Positions 51,733 through 62,071 of a stretch of 64,000 nucleotides of DNA are shown one piece after another (positions within the stretch are counted from its first letter, which is position 1; every line of letters begins with the position of its first letter). The notes under the pieces are model-generated. The model was given only the letters and a program-made list of their open reading frames with translations. It had not been told where the DNA came from and searched no databases. The translations under genes and the position numbers were made by a program. Origin of the DNA: DATEDA01 sp963820965 (lineage in GTDB: Bacteria; Pseudomonadota; Gammaproteobacteria; Burkholderiales; SG8-39); the NCBI GenBank assembly GCA_963820965.1, contig CAWGCC010000007.1, forward strand, positions 1 to 64,000. Reading direction: 5' to 3'.

Positions 51733-52166
51733 GGCTGCTCCTCGATACGCACGTACTGCTCTGGGCGCTGGAAGCGCCGCAAAGGCTCCCGGCCGGCATC
51801 CGGGCCGCGATCGAGGACACCGAGAACGACGTGTACGCGAGCGCCGCAAGCGCATGGGAGATTGCGATAAAGCAATCGCTCGGCAAGCTGCCGGTGCCGC
51901 GCGCCGACCTGCTCGAGACGCTGAGCTGCGCGAACTTGGCCGAGCTGCCCGTCACGCTGAAGCACGCCCAGGCGACGAGGCTGCTCCCGCCCATCCATCG
52001 CGATCCGTTCGACCGGATGCTCGTCGCCCAGGCGCAGACGGAGGGCTTGAGCCTCGTTTCGCGCGACCCTTTGGTCCGCCGATATCCGGTGACGGTGCTC
52101 TGGGGACCCGAAGTCCAAGCCCCGCGCCGCGCCTACCGCATCACCCGCAAACCGCGGCGGCGCTGA
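51729..52166 (+). CDS. vapC: VapC-type PIN-domain toxin
   Basis: 145 residues from TTG 51729, overlapping the antitoxin stop. LRLLLDTHVLLWALE gives the first catalytic aspartate (D6), then VYASAASAWEIAIKQSLGKL (conserved Glu) and HRDPFDRMLVAQAQTEGLSL with the further Asp residues, ending with a basic tail. These acidic residues form the Mg-dependent ribonuclease site of PIN toxins. The pair looks complete and active. Its arrival is probably what truncated the LysE gene upstream. It stops six bases from the convergent typA stop. Confidence 0.9.
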   Translation: MRLLLDTHVLLWALEAPQRLPAGIRAAIEDTENDVYASAASAWEIAIKQSLGKLPVPRADLLETLSCANLAELPVTLKHAQATRLLPPIHRDPFDRMLVAQAQTEGLSLVSRDPLVRRYPVTVLWGPEVQAPRRAYRITRKPRRR

Positions 52167-52172
52167 CGCCGC

Positions 52173-54000
<1,828 letters not shown>

Positions 54001-55419
54001 TTACAGACCTTCGAAGAATCTCGCGAGCTTCGGGCTGCCCGCATAAGCGACGTGGAAGCGCATCCAGGGCGATCGCGCCTGGGATGGACTGAAGAGGCTG
54101 CCCGGCGCGAGGATGATCCCCTGCTGCTCGGCCGCCGCGGCAAGAGTCTCGGCGTCGCGATGCTCGCCCGCGTGCGCCCACAGGAACATGCCGGCCGCCG
54201 GCTCGTGAAAGAGCGTGAGGCCGGCGCGCTCGAGGTTGCGGATCGCCGGCTCGATCGAGCGGGCGAGCCGGGCGCGCACGTGGTCGACGTGCTTGCGGTA
54301 ATAGCCGTCCGATAGCACCTGGTAGACGAGCCGCTCGCCGAGCTCGGGCGTCGTGAGGCTCGCGAGCATCTTCTGCGCGGTGAGATCGCGCACGAGGTCC
54401 GGATGCGCGGCGAGAAACCCGACCCGCAGACCCGCGCCCAGCGTCTTGGAGAAGCTGCCGACGTAGATGACCCGGTTCAGCTGATCGAGCTGAGCGATGC
54501 GGTGGGCGCGCCCCGGATGCAGGTCGGCGAGGATGTCGTCCTCGACGATGTGGAAATCGTGCGCTTCGGCGAGCCGCAGCACCCGGAACCCATCCGCTGC
54601 GGCGAGCGAGGTGCCGGTCGGGTTGTGGAGCACCGAGTTCGTCATGAAGAGCTTCGGCTTGTGCTCTGCCGCGAGCGCCTCGAGGCGCTCGAGGTCGAGC
54701 CCGTCGGCGCGGCGCGGGACGCCGATCGGCCGCATCCCCATCGCGGCGAGCCGCCCGAAGAGGACGTAGTAGCCAGGGTCGTCGACGAGCACCGCGTCGC
54801 CCGGCTGCAGGAAATAGCGCGCGACCAGATCGAGGGCGTGGCTCGCCCCCGCCGTGAGGACGATGTCCTCGGGCGCCGCGCGGATCTCTAGCTCCGCGAG
54901 ATAGACCTGCAGCAGGTTGCGCAGCGGCGCGTAGCCGCGCGGCGTGCCGTAGCCGGTGAGCGCGCTCGGCTCGCGCCGCGCGAGCGCCCGCAGGCCCGCA
55001 TGCAGCATTTCCTCGTCGAGCCAGGTCTCCGGGAGGCAGCCCGAGCCGGCAAGCAGCACGTCGCGGGCGTCATTCCCGGCGTAGAGGTGGTGGAGCAGCC
55101 ACACGACGTCGATCCTCGTCGCCGGCGGCTCGCGTGGCTCCGCGCGCCGGACCGGCTGCGGCCGCTCGCGGACATAGAACCCCGAGCCGCGGCGCGACTC
55201 TAGGTATCCCTGAGCGACGAGCCGGTCGTACGCCTCTACTACGGTGAAGCGCGAAACGCCGTTGTCCTCGGCGAAGCGGCGGATCGACGGCATGCGGGTG
55301 CCCGCGCGCAGGTGCCGCTCGTCGATCCGGGTGCGGACGAATCCGGTGATCTGCTCCACGAGCGGCAGCGGGGCGTCGTGCGAAAGCGGGGTGACGGTCA
55401 CGCGCTGGAGGCCTGTCAT
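54001..55419 (-). CDS. MocR/PdxR-family regulator (GntR HTH fused to aminotransferase-like domain)
   Basis: 472 residues. The N-terminal GntR winged helix has TRMPSIRRFAEDNGVSRFTV and LVAQGYLESRRGSGFYV. A linker leads to a fold-type I aminotransferase domain with TAGASHALDLVARYFLQPGD, NSVLHNPTGTSLA, VEDDILADL and the PLP-binding lysine in YVGSFSKTLGAGLRVGFLA. MocR proteins sense PLP or an amino acid adduct and regulate a nearby gene. The divergent lipoprotein and PhzF genes are the likely targets. Three GTACA sites lie in the shared intergenic space. Its stop abuts the typA start, so typA may be read from its transcript. Confidence 0.9.
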   Translation of the reverse strand: MTGLQRVTVTPLSHDAPLPLVEQITGFVRTRIDERHLRAGTRMPSIRRFAEDNGVSRFTVVEAYDRLVAQGYLESRRGSGFYVRERPQPVRRAEPREPPATRIDVVWLLHHLYAGNDARDVLLAGSGCLPETWLDEEMLHAGLRALARREPSALTGYGTPRGYAPLRNLLQVYLAELEIRAAPEDIVLTAGASHALDLVARYFLQPGDAVLVDDPGYYVLFGRLAAMGMRPIGVPRRADGLDLERLEALAAEHKPKLFMTNSVLHNPTGTSLAAADGFRVLRLAEAHDFHIVEDDILADLHPGRAHRIAQLDQLNRVIYVGSFSKTLGAGLRVGFLAAHPDLVRDLTAQKMLASLTTPELGERLVYQVLSDGYYRKHVDHVRARLARSIEPAIRNLERAGLTLFHEPAAGMFLWAHAGEHRDAETLAAAAEQQGIILAPGSLFSPSQARSPWMRFHVAYAGSPKLARFFEGL

Positions 55420-55432
55420 GGTGATTCAGCCG

Positions 55433-55498
55433 GTACAGCTAGTTGGGGTGCCAGCAGAAGTGTACATGTGGTGTATTGGAAGCGGCCGCTATTGTACA
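55433..55498. promoter_or_regulatory. Three GTACA sites in the divergent promoter region
   Basis: GTACA occurs at 55433, 55462 and 55494, that is 29 and 32 bases apart, or about three helical turns each. The second and third sit in TGTACA. This spacing is what a dimeric or dimer-of-dimers MocR protein would need. They lie between the pdxR-like gene and the divergent lipoprotein gene. Confidence 0.5.
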
Positions 55499-55524
55499 GG
55501 CCTCGAGCCTGTAGGAGCATCGTC

Positions 55525-56469
55525 ATGCCCGGTCTGATTGTGGTTCTTGCCCTCCTGCTCGCCGGCTGCAAGCCGGCCCAGGTCACGCTCGGCCTCGATC
55601 CCGGGTTCTACCCGTCTGCGGTTGCTCACGACCCGGTGAACGACCACTTCTTCGTCGGGAGTTACGCCACCGGCGCGATCGTGATCGTGCGCCGGGACGG
55701 GCATGTCGCGGCCACCGTGCGGCCGGAACGGGCGTCGCACCCGCTCGTCCAGCTCGCCTACGAGCCCGGGGCACGTCGATTGTGGGCGATCACCCCGGAG
55801 GCGGTCGAGGTGATCGATGTGGCCGCCCTGCCGGTTCGTCGGGCCGTGATCGCAGCGGCGGGGCACGGCGGCCGCTTCACCGACATCGTGGCGGATGGCG
55901 GCGGCCGGGCGTATGTGCTCGATGGTGCGGGCGGTGCCATTGTCACGGTCGAGGCGGGCCGGGCGCGCTCGCTGGTGCTCGCCCGGCTACCGCCCGGGGA
56001 GGACGACGGCTCGATCGCGCTGCTGCCCGACCGTTCGGCGCTCGTGGTTGCGCGAGGCGGCGCGCTCTGGCGCGTCGCGATCGGGACCGGCGCGACCGAG
56101 CCGGTCGCGCTCGGCACGCCGCTCGCCGACGTATCGCAGCTTCTCCTCGTTGCGAGCGACGCCGCCGCGCATCACCTCGCCGCCTTCCGCGGCCGCGCGA
56201 ACGAGATCGTGACCGTGCGTCTAACGGCTGACGCGCGACGCGCAACGGTCGACACCGGCACACGCATGCGGTACGACACCCCGCTGCACGGGGTGTTCGA
56301 CGGACGCGACGTCGTCGTGTTGCTCGGACGGCTCCGCCATCACCCGAGCCTGGGCGGCGACGGCCGGCCGAATCTGCCGCCGCGGCTGGCGACCTACCTT
56401 ACGGCCGCGGGGGCCGCGGCTCGCCTGGCCGAGGCGCCGCGGTCCGCCGGCCGGGCGCGGGTACGCTGA
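55525..56469 (+). CDS. Predicted lipoprotein with beta-propeller-like repeats
   Basis: 314 residues. TAGGAG lies upstream of ATG 55525. The leader MPGLIVVLALLLAGC has lipobox LLAGC. The mature protein shows SMP-30/YncE-like repeats: YPSAVAHDPVNDHFFVGSYA, LVQLAYEPGARRLWAITPEA, FTDIVADGGGRAYVLDGAGG and GSIALLPDRSALVVARGGAL. The blades suggest a ligand-binding or lactonase-like envelope protein. It is divergent from the MocR regulator and followed 23 bp later by PhzF, so it heads the regulated operon. Function unknown. Confidence 0.75.
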   Translation: MPGLIVVLALLLAGCKPAQVTLGLDPGFYPSAVAHDPVNDHFFVGSYATGAIVIVRRDGHVAATVRPERASHPLVQLAYEPGARRLWAITPEAVEVIDVAALPVRRAVIAAAGHGGRFTDIVADGGGRAYVLDGAGGAIVTVEAGRARSLVLARLPPGEDDGSIALLPDRSALVVARGGALWRVAIGTGATEPVALGTPLADVSQLLLVASDAAAHHLAAFRGRANEIVTVRLTADARRATVDTGTRMRYDTPLHGVFDGRDVVVLLGRLRHHPSLGGDGRPNLPPRLATYLTAAGAAARLAEAPRSAGRARVR

Positions 56470-56492
56470 GGGTTCACGGATAGGGGGCGGTC

Positions 56493-57371
56493 ATGCCAGC
56501 ACTGCGCTTCAAGCAGGTCGACGTATTCACCACCAGGCCATTCTTCGGCAATCCCGTGGCCGTGGTCCTCGAAGCCGATGATCTCGACAGTGCCTTGATG
56601 CAGCGGATTGCCGCGTGGACGAACCTCTCGGAGACGACGTTCGTCCTCCGGCCGTCGGCGCCAGGCGCGGACTATCGCCTACGCATTTTCACGCCGCGCG
56701 CCGAGCTTCCCTTCGCCGGCCACCCCACGATCGGCAGCGCTCACGCGGTTCTGGAGGCGGGGCTTGTCGCGGCGAAGCCCCAGCTGGGGCAGGAATGCGG
56801 AGCCGGGGTGCTGCGCCTCGCTGTCGAAGGCGCGGGCAGCGATCGCCGCATCGCCGTCGAGGCGCCGCGCGCCGCCCTCGAGCCGCTGCGCGCGGAAGCG
56901 AGCGCCGAGGTCGAGCGGGCGATCGGTGCGCGGCTCGCTCCCGGCTCGACGGGACAGCTCGTCGCGATCGGGCCGCGCTGGCTCACGCTCATGCTCGCGG
57001 AGGCGGGGTCGGTCCGCGCGCTCGCGCCGGACATGGGGGCCGTCGCCGCAGTAAGCCGGAAGCTGGGCGCAACCGGCATCACCGTGTTCGCCTTGGCGCA
57101 GGGCGATGACTACCACGTAGTGGTGCGCAGCTTCGCCCCAGGGGACGGGATTCCCGAAGACCCCGTCTGCGGCAGCGGCAACGCCGCCGTCGGGGCGTGG
57201 ATCCATAACGCCGCCACGCGGGTCGGGGACCGCGGGCGCTACGTCGCGAGCCAGGGACGGGAGCTCGGCCGCGACGGTTACGTCGGCGTCCGCATCGACG
57301 CGGAGACGGGTCGGGTCTGGATCGGCGGCGCCGCGGTGACCTGCGTCGACGGGAGTTTGCACGTCCACTAG
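56493..57371 (+). CDS. PhzF-family isomerase/epimerase-like protein
   Basis: 292 residues, full length. Two diaminopimelate-epimerase-like halves are visible: FKQVDVFTTRPFFGNPVAVV, WTNLSETTFVLRPSA with the catalytic Glu in NLSET, and ELPFAGHPTIGSAHA. The second half has VRSFAPGDGIPEDPVCGSGN and the final sheet. PhzF in phenazine biosynthesis isomerises DHHA, but most bacterial members are of unknown substrate. There are no phenazine genes here. It is the second gene of the operon divergent from the MocR regulator. Confidence 0.9.
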   Translation: MPALRFKQVDVFTTRPFFGNPVAVVLEADDLDSALMQRIAAWTNLSETTFVLRPSAPGADYRLRIFTPRAELPFAGHPTIGSAHAVLEAGLVAAKPQLGQECGAGVLRLAVEGAGSDRRIAVEAPRAALEPLRAEASAEVERAIGARLAPGSTGQLVAIGPRWLTLMLAEAGSVRALAPDMGAVAAVSRKLGATGITVFALAQGDDYHVVVRSFAPGDGIPEDPVCGSGNAAVGAWIHNAATRVGDRGRYVASQGRELGRDGYVGVRIDAETGRVWIGGAAVTCVDGSLHVH

Positions 57372-57381
57372 AATTGCCGGC

Positions 57382-57918
57382 GTGGAACACCAGGCGACGA
57401 GCGGCAGGCTGCTCTCCCATGCCGAGCTGCAGCGCTTCGACGCGGTCGTGCCAACCCCCTTCGGCGCGATCGGGCTCCGCACCGAAGCGCTCGGCACCGA
57501 GGACGAGTGCATCGCCGAGATCCTCTACCTGCCGCCCGGCATCCCCGAGGTCGCGCCGAAGAACCGGCTCGCGCGCGAGGCGCGCGCGCAGATCGGGCGC
57601 TACCTGGCCGACCCGTCGCAGCCGTTCGAGCTTCCGCTCAAGCCGCTCGGCACGCGCTTCCAGCGGCGCGTGTGGGAGAGCATCGCGGCGATCCCGTCCG
57701 GACAGGTGCGGAGCTACGGCGAGGTGGCGAAGGGTCTCCGCTCGGGACCGCGCGCAGTGGGGCAAGCGTGCGGCGCCAACTACTTCCCGCTCGCGATTCC
57801 CTGCCATCGCGTCGTCGCCTCCGGCAGCATCGGCGGCTTCGCCAGGAACGACGGCGGCTTCCACATCGCGATCAAGCGGTGGCTGCTCGCGCACGAGGGC
57901 GTCCGGCTCCCCGCATGA
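57382..57918 (+). CDS. ogt: Methylated-DNA--protein-cysteine methyltransferase
   Basis: 178 residues from GTG 57382. The C-terminal DNA-repair domain has FQRRVWESIAAIPSGQVRSY, GPRAVGQACGANYFPLAI and the active-site PCHRVVASG with alkyl-accepting Cys141. The ending GGFHIAIKRWLLAHEG is also typical. It directly removes O6-alkyl groups from guanine. Ten bases after PhzF and overlapping xerD by four bases (ATGA), so it is part of the same transcript. No AdaA-type regulatory domain. Intact. Confidence 0.93.
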   Translation: MEHQATSGRLLSHAELQRFDAVVPTPFGAIGLRTEALGTEDECIAEILYLPPGIPEVAPKNRLAREARAQIGRYLADPSQPFELPLKPLGTRFQRRVWESIAAIPSGQVRSYGEVAKGLRSGPRAVGQACGANYFPLAIPCHRVVASGSIGGFARNDGGFHIAIKRWLLAHEGVRLPA

Positions 57919-58817
57919 GCGAGCGCGACGCGGCGCTCCTCGACGAGTTCTGCGACCAGCTCTGGCTCGAGGACGGGCTTGCGAAGAACACGCTCGAGTC
58001 GTATCGCCGTGACCTGAGGCTCTTCGCGTCCTGGCTCGCGGGCCACGGCGGCGCCCTCGCCGCGGCGAGCGAAACGGACGTGCTCGGCTATTTCGCGGCC
58101 CGTCACGCGGGCGAGCACCGGCCGCGCGCGAGCACGCAGGCGCGGCTCGCCTCAAGCCTCAAGCGCTTCTACCAGTTCCTCGTTCGCGAGCACCGGATCG
58201 CCGCCGACCCGACGCTCAGGCTCGAGCCGCCGAAGCGCCCGCCGCGCTTCCCGAGGACGCTGACCGAGGCCGACGTCGAGGCGCTGCTCGGCGCGCCCGA
58301 CGCGGCGACGCCGCTCGGCCTGCGCGACCGCGCGATGCTCGAGCTCCTGTACGCGACCGGCCTGCGCGTCTCGGAGCTCGTGCGGCTGAAGGCGGGCGAA
58401 GTGAGCCTCGACATGGGCGTCGTGCGCATCTTCGGCAAGGGGTCGAAGGAACGGCTCGTGCCGCTCGGCGAGGAGGCGGCCGCCTGGCTCGTGCGCTACC
58501 AGCGGGAGGCGCGAGCCCGGCTCCTCAAGGGGCGGGCCGCCGACGCGGTCTTCGTCACGCCGCGCGGCGCCGGGATGACGCGGCAGGCGTTCTGGCAGCT
58601 CATCAAGCGTTACGGCGCACGCGCGATCCCGGGCAAGGCCCTGTCTCCGCACACGCTTCGACATGCGTTTGCCACGCATCTGCTGAACCACGGCGCGGAT
58701 CTCCGCGTCGTGCAGCTCCTCCTCGGCCACGCCGACATCTCGACGACGCAGATCTACACTCACGTGGCTCGCGAGCGCCTCAAGGCGCTGCACGCGAAGC
58801 ACCATCCTCGAGGCTAG
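57915..58817 (+). CDS. xerD: Site-specific tyrosine recombinase XerD
   Basis: 300 residues, the usual length. An N-terminal SAM-like core-binding domain (LEDGLAKNTLESYRRDLRLF) is followed by the catalytic domain with Arg151 (ATGLRVSELV), Lys175 (GKGSKERLVPL), His246 and Arg249 (HTLRHAFATHLL), His272 (LLGHADISTTQ) and nucleophile Tyr281 (IYTHV). These are all residues needed for XerC/D resolution of chromosome dimers at dif. LNHGADLRVVQLLLGH favours XerD over XerC. Overlaps ogt by four bases. Intact. Confidence 0.93.
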   Translation: MSERDAALLDEFCDQLWLEDGLAKNTLESYRRDLRLFASWLAGHGGALAAASETDVLGYFAARHAGEHRPRASTQARLASSLKRFYQFLVREHRIAADPTLRLEPPKRPPRFPRTLTEADVEALLGAPDAATPLGLRDRAMLELLYATGLRVSELVRLKAGEVSLDMGVVRIFGKGSKERLVPLGEEAAAWLVRYQREARARLLKGRAADAVFVTPRGAGMTRQAFWQLIKRYGARAIPGKALSPHTLRHAFATHLLNHGADLRVVQLLLGHADISTTQIYTHVARERLKALHAKHHPRG

Positions 58818-58821
58818 CGCC

Positions 58822-59313
58822 GTGGACAAGCCCGCTCGCGTTTCCGAGACGCCCGCCACCGCGTTCCTCAAGCAGCACCGCGTCGCGTATACCGAGCATG
58901 TCTTCGAGTACGTGGAGCACGGCGGCACGCGCGCCGGCGCGGAGGCGCTCGAGCTGGACGAGCGCGCGGTCGTGAAGACGCTGGTGATGGAGGACGAGGC
59001 GAAGCGCCCGCTCGTGGTCCTGATGCACGGCGACCGCACCGTGTCGACCAAGAACCTCGCGCGGCAGATCGGCGTGAAGCGCGTCCAGCCGTGCGCGCCC
59101 GAAGTCGCACAGCGGCACTCCGGCTATCAGATCGGCGGGACGTCGCCGTTCGGGACGCGGAAGCGAATGCCGGTCTACGTCGAGAAGAGCGTGCTGGGCC
59201 TCCCGAAGATCTACGTCAACGGCGGCCGGCGCGGGTATCTCGTCGGCATCGATCCGCAGGAGCTCGCGCGCGTGCTCGCGCCCAAGCTGGTCGAGGTCGG
59301 GCTGGCGGACTGA
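58822..59313 (+). CDS. ybaK: Cys-tRNA(Pro)/aminoacyl-tRNA deacylase YbaK
   Basis: 163 residues from GTG 58822, four bases after the xerD stop. The YbaK/EbsC editing fold shows VAYTEHVFEYVEHGG, ERAVVKTLVMEDEAKRPLVV, the invariant Lys in VSTKNLARQIG, GYQIGGTSPFGTRKRMPVYV and YVNGGRRGYLVGIDPQELAR. It hydrolyses mischarged Cys-tRNA(Pro) to keep translation accurate. It converges with folB with four bases between the stops. Intact and typical length. Confidence 0.92.
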   Translation: MDKPARVSETPATAFLKQHRVAYTEHVFEYVEHGGTRAGAEALELDERAVVKTLVMEDEAKRPLVVLMHGDRTVSTKNLARQIGVKRVQPCAPEVAQRHSGYQIGGTSPFGTRKRMPVYVEKSVLGLPKIYVNGGRRGYLVGIDPQELARVLAPKLVEVGLAD

Positions 59314-59317
59314 GCGG

Positions 59318-59671
59318 TCAGGAGCGCGACCGCTCGATCGTGATCCCGACCCGTCCTGCGTCCTTGAGGATGCCGAGCTTCGCGACGCTGATGCGCACGC
59401 GCGGCGCGCCGAATTCCTCGAGGACGAGGTTCGCGACGAACCCGGCCAGCTCCTCGACGAGGCCGAACCGGCGCGCGTCGAGCTCCTCGCGGATGCGGCC
59501 GACCAGCACCGCGTAGTCGATCGTATCGCCGACTTTCCCGCTCGCGAACACGCGAGCGTCCGGCAGCTCGACCTCGATGTCGAGCGCGATCGGCTGCGTC
59601 GTCTCGCGCTCGCGCTTGTAGATCCCGACTTTCGCCTCGAGGCGAACGTCGCGGACGAAGAGCTGGTTCAT
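59318..59671 (-). CDS. folB: Dihydroneopterin aldolase
   Basis: 117 residues. Shows MNQLFVRDVRLEAKVGIYKR, PIALDIEVELPDA, DTIDYAVLVGRIREELDA, RFGLVEELAGFVANLVLEEF with the catalytic Glu, and a C-terminal VGITIERS strand. This is the complete FolB fold that cleaves dihydroneopterin to 6-hydroxymethyl-dihydropterin in folate synthesis. It is divergent from plsY, separated by only 36 bases, the usual arrangement in beta- and gammaproteobacteria. Intact. Confidence 0.92.
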   Translation of the reverse strand: MNQLFVRDVRLEAKVGIYKRERETTQPIALDIEVELPDARVFASGKVGDTIDYAVLVGRIREELDARRFGLVEELAGFVANLVLEEFGAPRVRISVAKLGILKDAGRVGITIERSRS

Positions 59672-59707
59672 CGATAGCGAGTGGGCGTGAGGTAAACTTC
59701 CGTTCGG

Positions 59708-60328
59708 ATGGCGACGGCGGCATTCATTCTAATCGCTTACCTGATCGGCTCGCTCTCGTTCGCGGTGATCGTGAGCAGGACGCTGGGGCTGCCCGACCCG
59801 CACACGTACGGCTCGGGGAATCCGGGTGCGACAAACGTGCTGCGCACCGGGAACAAGCTTGCCGCGGCGCTCACGCTCCTCGGCGACGCAGCGAAGGGCT
59901 GGCTCGCGGTCTTCCTCGCGCAACGGTTCGCATGGCGGTTCGGCGTCGACGACGCGGGGATCGCCGCAGTCGCGGCTGCGGTGTTCGTCGGTCACCTGTT
60001 CCCGGTGTTCTTCCGGTTCAAGGGCGGCAAGGGCGTGTCGACCGCCGCCGGCGTGCTGTTCGCGATCGACTGGCGCGTGGGCCTCGGCACGCTCGTTACC
60101 TGGCTCGTGATCGCGTTCTTCTTCCGTTACTCGTCGCTGGCCGCGCTCGTCGCGGCCGCGTTCGCGCCGTTCGCGACCGCGCTCATGCTGGGGTTCAACG
60201 TCTACGCCGCAGCGGTGCTCGCGATCTCGGCACTGCTCGTCTGGCGGCACGCGGAGAACATCCGCAAGCTGCTCGCGGGGACGGAGGGCCGGATCGGCGA
60301 GAAGAAGGCGCCGGTCGCGGAGAGCTAG
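59708..60328 (+). CDS. plsY: Glycerol-3-phosphate acyltransferase PlsY
   Basis: 206 residues with five membrane helices. The conserved loops are GSGNPGATNVLRTGNK near residue 38, GGKGVSTAAGVLFA, and the third cytoplasmic motif around WRHAENIRKLLAGTE. PlsY transfers the acyl group of acyl-phosphate to glycerol-3-phosphate at the inner membrane. The gene converges with tsaD with a four-base overlap and is divergent from folB. Intact, family-typical length. Confidence 0.94.
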   Translation: MATAAFILIAYLIGSLSFAVIVSRTLGLPDPHTYGSGNPGATNVLRTGNKLAAALTLLGDAAKGWLAVFLAQRFAWRFGVDDAGIAAVAAAVFVGHLFPVFFRFKGGKGVSTAAGVLFAIDWRVGLGTLVTWLVIAFFFRYSSLAALVAAAFAPFATALMLGFNVYAAAVLAISALLVWRHAENIRKLLAGTEGRIGEKKAPVAES

Positions 60329-61344
60329 GCCGGCGGCAGGTCGGCGAGCTCCCAGCGCGGGCGCACCGTGAAGGCGTAGCCGCGCTCGCACGTCCTGGCC
60401 GCGCTCAAACGCAACGCGCCCGCCAGCGCGATCATCGCGCCGTTGTCGGTGCAGAGGTCGAGCTCCGGATAGAACGCCTCGAATCCGTCGGCGCGCGCGG
60501 CCGCGTCGAGCCGCTCGCGCAGCCGACGGTTCGCGCCGACGCCGCCGGCGACCACGAGCCGGCGCTCGGCGGTCGCCGCGAGCGCCGCACGGCACTTCGC
60601 CACCAGCACGTCGACGATCGCCTCCTGGAACTCCGCCGCCAGATCGGCGCGCGCGGCATCGTCGAGCACCCGGGTCCTGGCGGCCGTGGCGACCGCCGTC
60701 TTGAGACCTGAGAAACTGAAGTCGAGATCGCCGCTCGCGATCACCGGCCGCGGCAACCGGAAACGTCCGGGGTGCCCGCGGTCGGCGAGCGCCGCGAGCG
60801 CGGGCCCGCCCGGGTAACCGAGGCCCAGGAGCTGCGCCGTCTTGTCGAACGCCTCGCCGGCCGCGTCGTCCGCGGTCTCGCCGAGGAGCTCGTAGGCCCC
60901 CACGCCTTCCACCCGCATCAGCTGCGTGTGCCCGCCCGACACGAGCAGCGCGACGAACGGAAACGCCGGCGGCCGCGCGGAGAGCAACGGCGAGAGCAAG
61001 TGGCCTTCGAGATGATGGATCCCGATCGCCGGCACGTCCAGGCCGTAGGCCAGCGACGCGGCGATGCTCGCGCCGACGAGCAGCGCGCCGGCGAGACCCG
61101 GGCCCGCCGTGTAAGCGACCGCGTCGAGGTCCGCGAGCGTCGCGCCGGCGCGCGCTAGCACCCGCTCGACGAGCGGGAGCGTCCGGCGGATGTGGTCGCG
61201 CGAGGCGAGCTCCGGGACGACCCCGCCGTAGTCGGCGTGCATCGCTGCCTGGGTGTGCACCTCCTGGGCGAGAAGCCCGCGCGCGGTGTCGTAGACCGCG
61301 ACACCGGTCTCGTCGCAGGAAGTCTCGATGCCGAGGACGAGCAT
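60325..61344 (-). CDS. tsaD: tRNA N6-adenosine threonylcarbamoyltransferase TsaD
   Basis: 339 residues, start at ATG 61344 giving the conserved MLVLGIETSCDETGVAVYD; the frame reads on upstream without support. ASKHA-fold motifs include GGVVPELASRDHIR, GPGLAGALLVG, the metal-binding HHLEGHLLSPL, LVSGGHTQL, DAAGEAFDKTAQLLGLGYPG, DFSFSGLKTAV, VAGGVGANRRLRE and CTDNGAMIA. With TsaBCE it makes t6A in ANN-decoding tRNAs. The gene neighbourhood folB-plsY-tsaD is the common proteobacterial one. Intact and essential in most bacteria. Confidence 0.95.
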   Translation of the reverse strand: MLVLGIETSCDETGVAVYDTARGLLAQEVHTQAAMHADYGGVVPELASRDHIRRTLPLVERVLARAGATLADLDAVAYTAGPGLAGALLVGASIAASLAYGLDVPAIGIHHLEGHLLSPLLSARPPAFPFVALLVSGGHTQLMRVEGVGAYELLGETADDAAGEAFDKTAQLLGLGYPGGPALAALADRGHPGRFRLPRPVIASGDLDFSFSGLKTAVATAARTRVLDDAARADLAAEFQEAIVDVLVAKCRAALAATAERRLVVAGGVGANRRLRERLDAAARADGFEAFYPELDLCTDNGAMIALAGALRLSAARTCERGYAFTVRPRWELADLPPA

Positions 61345-61396
61345 TTCGGGTCGAGCGTAGCCGATTTGCCCGGTCGCGACTAACATTTGCTCTGCC

Positions 61397-62071
61397 ATGC
61401 GTCTCCTCATCGTCGAAGACGACGCGATGCTGGCCGACGGGCTCGCCCGGAGCCTCCGGCGCTCGGGCTATGCGGTCGACTGGGTCGACAGCGCCGAGCG
61501 CGCGCAGCTCGCCGTGGCGCACGAGACGTTCGATCTCGTCGTGCTCGACATCGGACTGCCCGGCATCGACGGCTTCGAGCTGCTGCGGCGTCTGCGCAGG
61601 GCCGAGCGATACGTGCCGGTGATCGTGGTGACCGCGCGCGACGCGGTGAGCGACCGGGTGCGCGGCCTCGACCTCGGCGCCGACGACTACCTCGTCAAGC
61701 CGTTCGCGTTCGAGGAGCTCGAGGCGCGGGTGCGCGCGCTGATCCGCCGCGGCCGGACGCCGACTACGCCGCGGCTCGCCTACGGCCCGCTCGCGCTGGA
61801 CCTCGTCGCGCGCGAAGCGCGGGTGAGCGGCGAGCCGCTCGAGCTCACGGCGCGCGAGTGGGCGCTGATGGAGCTGTTCGTCACCCAGCCGGGCGTGGCG
61901 CTCTCGAAGGAGCGCATCGTGCAATCGTTGTCGAGCTGGGACGAGAAGCTCTCGCACAACGCGATCGAGGTCTACGTCTCGCGGCTGCGCGGGAAGCTCG
62001 AGCCGGCCGGGGTCTCGATCCGGACCGTGCGCGGGTTCGGCTATCTCCTCGAGACGCCGCATGACGCCTGA
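61397..62071 (+). CDS. OmpR-family response regulator
   Basis: 224 residues. The receiver domain has LLIVEDDAMLADGLARSLRR, phosphoacceptor D51 in VVLDIGLPGIDGFELL, a conserved Thr (VIVVTARDA) and Lys in GADDYLVKPFAFEELEAR. The C-terminal winged helix is complete (ELTAREWALMELFVTQPG, SHNAIEVYVSRLRGKLE, IRTVRGFGYLLE). It resembles TctD/QseB-type regulators. Overlaps the kinase gene by 11 bases. It could control the RND efflux genes that start at 63486, a frequent arrangement for metal or solvent efflux. Confidence 0.93.
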   Translation: MRLLIVEDDAMLADGLARSLRRSGYAVDWVDSAERAQLAVAHETFDLVVLDIGLPGIDGFELLRRLRRAERYVPVIVVTARDAVSDRVRGLDLGADDYLVKPFAFEELEARVRALIRRGRTPTTPRLAYGPLALDLVAREARVSGEPLELTAREWALMELFVTQPGVALSKERIVQSLSSWDEKLSHNAIEVYVSRLRGKLEPAGVSIRTVRGFGYLLETPHDA

